DNA from: Halopelagius inordinatus
GTDB taxonomy: Archaea > Halobacteriota > Halobacteria > Halobacteriales > Haloferacaceae
Length of the DNA: 64,000 nt
Assembly (NCBI RefSeq): GCF_900113245.1
Contig: NZ_FOOQ01000001.1
Location: 1,240,001 to 1,304,000, forward strand
Direction: 5' to 3'
The position numbers and the translations under genes are program-made. Of this stretch, positions 58,107-64,000 are shown piece by piece (the first letter of the stretch is position 1; each line of letters begins with the position of its first letter). Under the pieces are notes generated by a model that saw only the letters and a program-made list of their open reading frames with translations, ran no database searches and was not told the origin of the DNA.

Positions 58107-58541
58107 ATGTCGACCCTCCTCCCGTCGGACGCCGACGTCTCGAGCGCCGAGGGTGACCTCCGCGTCCTCTGGCTCGACGACGACGAGGCAGACCGACTCA
58201 TCGGCTGTCTCTCCTCGGAGACGGCTCGTTCGACGCTCGCCGCCCTCCAACGGACCCCCGCGACGGCGTCCGAACTCGCCGACGCGGTGGACACCTCCCT
58301 CCAGAACGTCCGCCACCACCTCGAAAACCTCCGGGACGCGAATCTCGTCCGCGTCGCGGACACCTGCTACTCGGTGAAAGGCCGCGAGATGAAGGTGTAC
58401 GCGCCGACCGACGGCGCGTTCGTCGTCTGCGTCGGCGGAACCGACGACAGGTCGGCGGTTCTCGACGAACTCGACCGGTTCGCCGACTCTCTCGGCTACC
58501 CCGCCGACGCAGACGACGCGGAATCCCGACCCGAGGAGTAA
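58107..58541 (+). CDS. Winged-helix transcription regulator (ArsR-like)
   Basis: A 144-residue DNA-binding protein. Residues about 28-95 form a winged helix-turn-helix: LIGCLSSETARSTLAALQRTPATASELADAVDTSLQNVRHHLENLRDANLVRV, followed by a wing with CYSVKGREMKVYAPT. The second half is a short ligand-like domain (FVVCVGGTDDRSAVLDELDRFADSLGY). The start is ATG at 58107. It lies upstream of the XPD-like helicase gene and could regulate nearby genes; no direct evidence. Confidence 0.85.
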   Translation: MSTLLPSDADVSSAEGDLRVLWLDDDEADRLIGCLSSETARSTLAALQRTPATASELADAVDTSLQNVRHHLENLRDANLVRVADTCYSVKGREMKVYAPTDGAFVVCVGGTDDRSAVLDELDRFADSLGYPADADDAESRPEE

Positions 58542-58601
58542 CCCGCGCCCCTCCGCGCCGAACGTTGAAGTGCGGAGACGGGACCAGTCACCGACACCGA
58601 T

Positions 58602-61004
58602 ATGAATACGGGGGCGCGAGGGGCGAACGTGAGTTGGCAGGCGGTCTTCGGCCATCGGGAAGCGTACGAAGAGCAAGCCGACGGTATCGAGGCCGCCGCC
58701 GAGGCGGCAGACGACGACGGATTTCTCGTGGTCGAGGGCGCCTGCGGAACCGGAAAGACGATGCTCGCTTTGACCGCGGGCATCGACAGGGTTCGCGACC
58801 CGGAGTCGAAGTACGAACGCGTCGTCGTCCTGACGAGCGTCAAACAGCAACTGCGCCAGTTCGAGGCCGACCTGCGGACGATAAACGAGAATCTACCCGA
58901 CGACTGGCGGCCCGTCTCGGGTCTGACGATGGTCGGGAAGGCGGACGTCTGTCCGTACAGCAGAGAGACCGTCGCCGGAATCGACGACGAGACGGTGTAC
59001 GACCGGTGCGAGGGCCTCCGCGAGCGAACGCGAAACCTCGTCGGCGACGGAGGCGTCACCTCCACGTCGTCGCTCGTTCGCGAGGCGCAGGCGGCCCAGA
59101 CGGGGTTGCTGGACTCGGGGAGCGAAGGGGGACCGACCTATCTGGAGACGGCGGGCGAACCGACGCCGTATCTCCCCGAGACGGGCGAGTACGAGGACAC
59201 GGAGTTCTGCCCGTTCTACGCGACGTTCCTCGACGATCTGCCGGAGGACGGCGACCCGATAGAGGCGGTGCCGTTCGACGTGACCGAACTCGGATTGGTC
59301 GACACGGAGGAACTCGTCCGCCTCTCGGCGGGATACGGTACGTGCCCCCATTCTGTGATGGGTGCGGTCCTCCCGCACGTCGAAGTCGTCGTCGGCAACT
59401 ACTACCACGCGTTCGACGCCACCACCGTCGGGTCGTTCACGGGCGCGTTGGTGGACGATTCGACGTTCGTCGTCTGCGACGAGGCGCACATGCTCGAACC
59501 GCGAGTTCGCGAACTCGTCAGCGACGGAGTGGGCGACGCGACACTCCGCGACGCAGAGAGCGAACTGACGCGCGTGATTCAGCCGCTGACGTTCGACGAC
59601 GACGGCAAGGGCGTCGAGGACGCCGAACTCGTCCGCGGCGAACTCGAAGACGCCGACGTGACGCTTCGGGAACTGGAGGAGGTGCGCGACTTCATCCGCG
59701 AGTTGCGCGAGGAGATAGACCGTCGGGTGACGGCCCACCTCGACCGGACGACGCCGGACTGGCGCGCGGACCTCACTCGACTCGACGACGACGAGATTCC
59801 GCTCAGAGACCCCGAGACCCCCGAGGTAGACGAGATAACCGAGTGGGCGGAGGAGGCGGGCTACGACGAGGGGACGTGGCTTCGCGCGGAGGCCGTCGGG
59901 GCGGTGGTGGCCCGAGTCCTGAACGAAGTCGAAGCGGAAGATAGGCGGCGGGCGTCGCTCCCCGCGGGCCGGACGCTCGCAAACTGGGCGCGGGAGGACC
60001 ACGAGACGTTCTTCCGGGAGATAACTCTCGACCGGACGTGGGACGAGACGGAGCGACCCCAGTCGTGGCGGCGGGCGTACAACGCCCACTTGGCGCTTCA
60101 CAACTGCGTCCCCGGCGACGCCATCGCCGAGAGACTCGACGAGTTCGGCGGCGGCGTGTTGATGTCGGCGACGCTGGCTCCCTTGGACGTGTTCAGGGAG
60201 GTGACGGGGCTGAACGCCCTCGAAGCGTCGGACCGACCGGTCGTCGAACGGACGTACGGGCTCTCGTTTCCCGAGGAGAACCGCGCGTCGTTCGCCGTCG
60301 ACGCGCCGAAGTTCACCTACGAGAACCGCGGCCCGCCCGGCGAGGACAACGAGACGCGGCGGGCGTACGTCGACGCCGTCGAGGATATCGCGCTCTCGCC
60401 CGGAAACGTCCTCGTCGGGATGCCGAGTTACGCGGAGGCCGAGTGGATGGCCGGCGCGTTGGAGTCGCGTCTGCAAAAGCCCGTCCTCGTGGACGAAGCC
60501 AGCGACGACGGCGCGACGGAGGCGCTGAAGGCCGACTTCTTCGGCGGCGACGAGAAGGTGCTCGTGACGAGTCTCCGCGGGACGCTCACCGAGGGCGTCG
60601 ACTACCGCGGTGACCGCCTCGCGGCGGCCGTCGTCTGCGGCGTTCCCATCATCAACACGTCGAGTCCGCGGACGCGAGCGGTGAAGACGGCCTACGACAG
60701 GACGTTCGGTGACGGTCACGCGAGCGACGCGAGCGGGGGCCCGAAGGGCGCGTCAGCGTCCTTCGATGGGTTCGAAGCCGCGCTGACCGTCCCGGCGGTC
60801 AGGAAGGCGCGGCAGGCCATCGGACGCGTCATCCGCGGCCCCGAGGAGACGGGCATCCGCGCGTTCGTGGACGCGCGCTACGCCCGGGAGTCGTGGAACG
60901 GCGTCCGCGACTACTTCCCGCCGGGCGAACGAGAGGAGTTCCGGCCGGTGAGTCCCGACATGCTCCGCTTCGGCGTCGAGCGGTTCTGGTCCGAAGCGGA
61001 GTGA
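58602..61004 (+). CDS. XPD/Rad3-like Fe-S DNA helicase with in-frame insert
   Basis: An 800-residue superfamily 2 5'-3' helicase. Walker A EGACGTGKT (45-53), four cluster cysteines C117 (VCPYS), C136 (RCEGL), C203 (FCPFY) and C248 (GTCPHS), DEAH box at 293-296 (VCDEAHML), and late motifs LTSLRGTLTEGVDYRG and AIGRVIRGPEETG. The [4Fe-4S] cluster domain and arch region are typical. Nucleotide-excision-repair or replication role (family knowledge). An insert of about 16 residues sits in YDRTFGDG...FEAALTV, at a loop near the C-terminal helicase domain. ATG at 58602; the winged-helix regulator is upstream. Confidence 0.93.
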   Translation: MNTGARGANVSWQAVFGHREAYEEQADGIEAAAEAADDDGFLVVEGACGTGKTMLALTAGIDRVRDPESKYERVVVLTSVKQQLRQFEADLRTINENLPDDWRPVSGLTMVGKADVCPYSRETVAGIDDETVYDRCEGLRERTRNLVGDGGVTSTSSLVREAQAAQTGLLDSGSEGGPTYLETAGEPTPYLPETGEYEDTEFCPFYATFLDDLPEDGDPIEAVPFDVTELGLVDTEELVRLSAGYGTCPHSVMGAVLPHVEVVVGNYYHAFDATTVGSFTGALVDDSTFVVCDEAHMLEPRVRELVSDGVGDATLRDAESELTRVIQPLTFDDDGKGVEDAELVRGELEDADVTLRELEEVRDFIRELREEIDRRVTAHLDRTTPDWRADLTRLDDDEIPLRDPETPEVDEITEWAEEAGYDEGTWLRAEAVGAVVARVLNEVEAEDRRRASLPAGRTLANWAREDHETFFREITLDRTWDETERPQSWRRAYNAHLALHNCVPGDAIAERLDEFGGGVLMSATLAPLDVFREVTGLNALEASDRPVVERTYGLSFPEENRASFAVDAPKFTYENRGPPGEDNETRRAYVDAVEDIALSPGNVLVGMPSYAEAEWMAGALESRLQKPVLVDEASDDGATEALKADFFGGDEKVLVTSLRGTLTEGVDYRGDRLAAAVVCGVPIINTSSPRTRAVKTAYDRTFGDGHASDASGGPKGASASFDGFEAALTVPAVRKARQAIGRVIRGPEETGIRAFVDARYARESWNGVRDYFPPGEREEFRPVSPDMLRFGVERFWSEAE
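60720..60768. repeat. Short insert with imperfect hairpin in the XPD-like gene
   Basis: About 48 bases coding ASDASGGPKGASASFD between the family-conserved GDGH and GFEAALTVPAV. It contains a repeated CGCGAGCG and an 8-of-9 hairpin CGAAGGGCG (60742-60750)/CGTCCTTCG (60757-60765), which is clean in RNA if G-U pairing is allowed. Same style as the shikimate kinase insert, but smaller. Confidence 0.4.
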
Positions 61005-61011
61005 GCCGCGG

Positions 61012-61203
61012 TTACGCGGACTGCTCGTCGTAGGCCGCCCGGCAGTCGTCCGAGCAGAAATGTCGGTGTCGCGCCGCTCCGTCTTCGACCCACGTGACGA
61101 CTCGGTGCGTCGGCGACCGAACTATCATCTCTCCGCAGTGTTCGCACTCGGGCGCGTTGCTCTCGTCTACGTCCTCGCCGAGGTCTGATGTGGGGTCCAC
61201 CAT
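61012..61203 (-). CDS. 63-residue zinc-ribbon protein (DUF7576-like), second copy
   Basis: Starts MVDPTSDLGEDVDESNAPEC. Cysteines C20/C23 (CEHC) and C50/C54 (CSDDC) match the layout of the 58-residue paralogue at 10129-10305, which is shorter at the N-terminus; both end in a helix with CRAAYDE/CKAAWLE. An acidic lead of about 18 residues is unique to this copy. ATG at 61203, immediately preceded by a perfect palindrome. It overlaps nothing but faces the helicase gene end (7 bases between stops). Confidence 0.8.
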   Translation of the reverse strand: MVDPTSDLGEDVDESNAPECEHCGEMIVRSPTHRVVTWVEDGAARHRHFCSDDCRAAYDEQSA

Positions 61204-61221
61204 CGCTCTCGGGGGAGAGCG
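61204..61221. promoter_or_regulatory. Perfect hairpin touching the start codon of the second DUF7576 gene
   Basis: CGCTCTC (61204-61210)/GAGAGCG (61215-61221) with a 4-base loop. In the mRNA the stem ends directly at the A of ATG, so it could block ribosome access or serve as a repressor-protein site. Confidence 0.45.
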
Positions 61222-61451
61222 TTCGCGAGCACTTGACTCCGTCTCAGGCGGCGGTACTTGCCCCTCGTTCGTCCTTCGCGGTTCGTCGTCCGCCGTTCGC
61301 CGTTCGTCGCCCGGACGCGGACGAACCGCTCGGTGCCCCCGGTTGTCGTCGGGAGGCTCCGGGCGTCTCAATATCCGTGGTAGTGTCTATAGAGTTGACT
61401 TAGCAGAGGTTATGTACTCTCGGAGGTGGTGGTTCGAACGAGGACCCCGTG
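61222..61451. other. Divergent intergenic region
   Basis: About 230 bases between the zinc-ribbon gene and the DUF7511-like gene. The left half holds a stretch of repeated GTTCGTCGTCC/GTTCGCCGTTCG motifs (61262-61315) of unknown meaning. The right half is AT-richer with GAGTTGACTTAGCAG (about 61390-61405), a possible promoter for the plus-strand gene. No gene found. Confidence 0.4.
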
Positions 61452-61688
61452 ATGTCCGATTCACCCGCACACCCCACGTGGACGCCCGAACCGCGGTCGT
61501 CCGGCGACGCCGTCGGCGACCGAGCGATCGACGGGCGCGAGTACGCCCTACATAGCGTCGTCGTCGAGTACGACGGCCGGCCCGACCGCTGTACGATCTA
61601 CCCGCGCCGAGAGAGCTGTCGAGACCGGATGTCGTCGTGGCTGAGCGCGGACCAAAGCGCGTTCGTCGGCCTCGAAGAGTACCGCTGA
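61452..61688 (+). CDS. Small protein, DUF7511-like
   Basis: A 78-residue protein: an acidic lead, then EYALHSVVVEYDGRPDRCTIYPRRESCRDRMSSWLSADQSAFVGLEEYR. The central VVVEYDGRPDRCTIYP strand pair and the WLSADQSAFVGLE helix recall the haloarchaeal family DUF7511 (from memory). The only Cys positions do not form a zinc site. ATG at 61452 follows a GTG by one codon. Convergent with the MutS2-like gene. Confidence 0.75.
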   Translation: MSDSPAHPTWTPEPRSSGDAVGDRAIDGREYALHSVVVEYDGRPDRCTIYPRRESCRDRMSSWLSADQSAFVGLEEYR

Positions 61689-61701
61689 CGCCGCCCTCCG
61701 G

Positions 61702-63462
61702 TCACGATTCGGTCCACTCCACGTCCGAGAGCGTCTGTTGGACGGCCTCCTCGCCGACGGCGGCCGCCAGCGCCTCGAACCCCATCCGCTCGGACTGATC
61801 GCGCGCGTTGGCGACGAGACGAGAGACGATGAACTCCGGCGTCGATTTGCCGACGGTGCCGAACCGCGGTTGGTAATCGACGCGAAGCGCCAACTCCTCC
61901 GTTAGCCCCTCGGCGAAGATGCCGTCGATGCGCGCCTCCGGCGGAAGCGGGTCTAAGTCGTCCGCGAGGTGGGTGACGTAGACGCCGAGTGCGTCCTGCC
62001 GGACGGTGAGGTCCACCAACCCGTTGAGCAGGTCCGCGGCCCGTCCCGGTTCCGTGATGGCCTCGAACTCGTCGACGAGCATGAGCGTCTTGTCCCCGGA
62101 CGAGAGGGGCGGGACGATGGATTTCAGCGTCGATTCGAGGACGCCCGCGTTGAAACTGGCGTGGCGGCGGTGAAAGACGACGCTGTCGAAGGAGCCGACC
62201 TCGGCGCGTTCGGCGGGGACGGGCATCCCCATCATCGCCAACAGCGCCACCTGACACAGCGTTTCGAGGAGCGTCGTCTTCCCACCGCTGTTGGCCCCGG
62301 TGAGGACGGCCACCCGGTCGCCCGACGGCGGACGCGGGCCGTCGTCGGTCTCTCCGTCCCCGCCGAGACTGTGCGTCCCGACGCCGTAGGTGACCGACTG
62401 CACGTCGCCGGAGAGAGCGAGGTTGCGCGCGCCGGAGACGGCGAGTCCGTCTTCGACGAGCGTCGGGCGGTGCAGGTCGTGTTCGGCGGCGAACCGGCCC
62501 AAAGAGAGCTCGAACGCGATGTCCGAGACGGCTTCGACGGCCGCGTCCACGTCCTCGCGTGCGGTTTCGACGTCCTCGCGGAGGTCGGCGGCGACTTCGG
62601 CCTCTCGTTTTTCGACCTCGGATTCGAGTTCCTCGACGAGCGTTCGGAGCGACGTGCTCGCGAAGTCCGCCTCGTCGTAGGCGTCCTCGGCGGCGGCAGA
62701 CTGGATTCGCCCGCGCCGGAGGTCGGTCTCTCGGGCGACGTACTCGACGAACGCGGAGCGGAACTCGTCTAAGCTCTGGACGCCGCGCGACCGGACGGAT
62801 TCGAGCACGTCCAACGCACCGCTCTCCAGCGACCGGACGGATTCGAGCGTCTCGCGGAGTGCGTCGAGTTCGTCGTCCGCGCCCGCCGCGACGGTGCCGT
62901 CCGCGTTCACGTAACCGAGCGCGCCCGACGCGTCGCGGAGTGCCTCGTCGTCGACGCCGTCGAGGGTGGCGAACGTCTGCCCGCGGAGGCCCGCCGCTCT
63001 GAGCGTGAGCGCCGTCTCGACCGCCGCGCGGTCGGTTCCGCCCGCCTCGTCGTACTCGGCGAAGGCGTCGAGCACCGACGCGCGAGCGTCGTCGTCGAGC
63101 GACGCCCACGCGTCCCGGGCCGCGAGGATTCCGTCGAGTCGGTCCTCGCGCGCCGCGGGGTCTTCGAGCGGTGTCGTGACGCGGATGCGGTCGGCCGCGT
63201 GTTCGGTGACCGCGTACTGACTCGCGAGCGTCAACAGTTCGTCGTACACGTCGCGGGCGTCGCGCGTCCCGAGAGCGTCCATCCCCGCCGCCCCGTTGGC
63301 GCGCCGGAGGATGCGAACCGCCCGCCCGCGCGGGACGCCCGCCTCCGAGAGAGCGCGGATATCGGCCCCTTCGATGGCTTCGACGGCGCGTTCGACGCCG
63401 AGTGTCTCCGTGAGATGTTCGCTCGTCTTCGGACCGACCCCCCAGTAGTCCTCAAGTCGCAT
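61702..63462 (-). CDS. MutS2/MutS5-like DNA-binding ATPase
   Basis: A 586-residue protein. The first roughly 60 residues (GVGPKTSEHLTETLGVERAVEAIEGADIRALSEAGVPRGRAVRILR) form tandem helix-hairpin-helix DNA-binding motifs. A long helical core follows (about 100-345). The C-terminal MutS-type ATPase has Walker A GANSGGKTTLLE (about 390-401), Walker B LMLVDEFEAI and a VTHLADDL switch. It lacks the Smr nuclease of bacterial MutS2 and the mismatch-recognition domain of MutS1. Role in repair or recombination at branched DNA is inferred. ATG at 63462. Confidence 0.9.
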   Translation of the reverse strand: MRLEDYWGVGPKTSEHLTETLGVERAVEAIEGADIRALSEAGVPRGRAVRILRRANGAAGMDALGTRDARDVYDELLTLASQYAVTEHAADRIRVTTPLEDPAAREDRLDGILAARDAWASLDDDARASVLDAFAEYDEAGGTDRAAVETALTLRAAGLRGQTFATLDGVDDEALRDASGALGYVNADGTVAAGADDELDALRETLESVRSLESGALDVLESVRSRGVQSLDEFRSAFVEYVARETDLRRGRIQSAAAEDAYDEADFASTSLRTLVEELESEVEKREAEVAADLREDVETAREDVDAAVEAVSDIAFELSLGRFAAEHDLHRPTLVEDGLAVSGARNLALSGDVQSVTYGVGTHSLGGDGETDDGPRPPSGDRVAVLTGANSGGKTTLLETLCQVALLAMMGMPVPAERAEVGSFDSVVFHRRHASFNAGVLESTLKSIVPPLSSGDKTLMLVDEFEAITEPGRAADLLNGLVDLTVRQDALGVYVTHLADDLDPLPPEARIDGIFAEGLTEELALRVDYQPRFGTVGKSTPEFIVSRLVANARDQSERMGFEALAAAVGEEAVQQTLSDVEWTES

Positions 63463-63570
63463 ACCGAGAACTACTCCGGGTGGCTCTTGTAGGTTGCCCG
63501 TCCGCGGCGAAACTGGTCGCGGCGGGCGGCGTCACCACTCCGAGGGGAATCGGCGAGAGAGAGAAGAGGG

Positions 63571-63855
63571 TTACCAAGTGGTGAGAGCGTGCTCGTCGGT
63601 AGACGGCGATTCGCCCGCGGTGGGTTCCTCAGAGGCGCGTTCTTCGGCTTCGCGTCCGGCGGCGACGGAGAGAATCTCCGACAGAAGCAGGACGGCCTCT
63701 TCGTGTTGGTCGCGCGACGCTCGGAGTGCCACGGGTGAAATGCCGAGTTCCTCGTACTCTGCGAACTCCTCTCGGGTCACGATACCTCGCTCGACGAAGT
63801 CCGTCGAGACCTGCTTGAGCAGGGCGTGATAATGTACCAGTTCGTTCTTCTTCAT
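63571..63855 (-). CDS. UPF0058-family protein
   Basis: A 94-residue helical protein: MKKNELVHYHALLKQVSTDFVERG, IVTREEFAEYEELGISPVALRASRDQHEEAVLLL, with an acidic, disordered tail. The YHALLKQV and LGISPVALR segments are family signatures. Function unknown, although its wide conservation in haloarchaea suggests a regulatory or structural role. An AT-rich CTTTTTATTCC element on the minus strand (about 63900-63910) lies about 50 bases upstream of the ATG. Confidence 0.88.
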   Translation of the reverse strand: MKKNELVHYHALLKQVSTDFVERGIVTREEFAEYEELGISPVALRASRDQHEEAVLLLSEILSVAAGREAEERASEEPTAGESPSTDEHALTTW

Positions 63856-64000
63856 CGAACCGTACCTACGTTCTCAACGCACCTAAGAGACCCGCTTCGT
63901 GGAATAAAAAGCGAAATTAGAGACTATGGACGGGTTACTGTACGGCTCGCGACGCGTGGAAGGAAGGGGAACCGAAAGACGGGCGAATCTCCGAACCGCC
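63856..64000. promoter_or_regulatory. Promoter region of the UPF0058 gene; window edge
   Basis: The UPF0058 gene reads leftwards from here. Its TATA-like element is about 63900-63912. On the plus strand an ATG at 63926 opens a frame to the window edge, but it is Arg-rich and has no recognisable domain, so no gene is called. Confidence 0.4.

Noticed and set aside
58893-60719. 608-codon minus-strand frame
   Set aside because: Antisense to the XPD-like helicase.
63926-64000. Possible plus-strand gene start at the window edge, about 24 bases after an AATAAAAAG element
   Set aside because: Only 25 codons are visible and they are Arg-rich without any recognisable pattern; the AT-rich element is explained by the UPF0058 promoter on the other strand.

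Overview
This is a haloarchaeal chromosome segment, most likely from the order Haloferacales (Haloferax, Halogeometricum or Halopelagius type; the genus is inferred). Signs are the high GC, the very acidic proteins, TATA boxes about 25-30 nt from start codons (leaderless transcription), and lineage-typical families: RPA1 with its associated proteins, an archaeosortase (PGF-CTERM) surface glycoprotein, a HalOD1 domain, a bacterio-opsin-activator-type sensor, archaeal GHMP shikimate kinase, XPD-like Fe-S helicase, SBDS and many small zinc-ribbon proteins. No rRNA, tRNA, CRISPR array or intact insertion sequence was seen.

Layout. 1-10 kb is rich in aromatic amino-acid genes: a truncated 2-oxoacid:ferredoxin oxidoreductase subunit, aroC, aroA (convergent and overlapping with a membrane protein), an M24 peptidase, an HSDL2-like SDR, a prephenate-dehydrogenase-like gene and an Rsm22-like methyltransferase. 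10-17 kb is signalling: a HalOD1 protein with an overlapping zinc-ribbon gene, a 1350-residue multi-PAS/GAF regulator, surE, a histidine-kinase remnant and a REC-PAS regulator. 17-28 kb holds transport and stress genes: two CaCA exchangers, HPP, APC permease with a USP, FNT channel, DJ-1, haloacid dehalogenase, a membrane histidine kinase and an SRPBCC protein. 28-30 kb is a small, lower-GC accessory patch with RHH and PIN genes, bounded by an 18-bp direct repeat lying in the 3' end of chorismate mutase. 30-32 kb has the aroQ/shikimate-kinase pair and small conserved genes. 32-43 kb is ATPase and DNA metabolism: CDC48, AI-2E-type transporter, Lhr helicase and the rpa1-rpap1-phosphoesterase operon. 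43-49 kb holds a repeat protein, a glycosyltransferase, riboflavin reductase, thioredoxin, NifU, SBDS, FUN14 and HflX. 49-64 kb holds the PGF-CTERM glycoprotein, moaC with NAD(P)HX repair, acetamidase, a ubiquitin-like modifier, MFS, a winged-helix regulator, XPD-like helicase, MutS2-like ATPase and UPF0058.

The shikimate/tyrosine pathway is scattered over the window (aroC, aroA, prephenate dehydrogenase, shikimate kinase, chorismate mutase). Genome maintenance is clustered (RPA operon with Lhr; XPD-like helicase and MutS2-like protein near the right end).

The most unusual signals are: (1) a roughly 1-kb toxin-antitoxin cassette that looks integrated into the 3' end of chorismate mutase, with an 18-bp core repeat and a displaced gene end; (2) a 34-codon in-frame insert in shikimate kinase built from four consecutive perfect hairpins, with a weaker parallel in the XPD-like helicase; (3) a receiver domain with Glu at the phospho-acceptor position; (4) five 27-bp tandem repeats coding a DSPYQ peptide repeat; (5) several palindromes sitting on promoters, start codons or stop codons.
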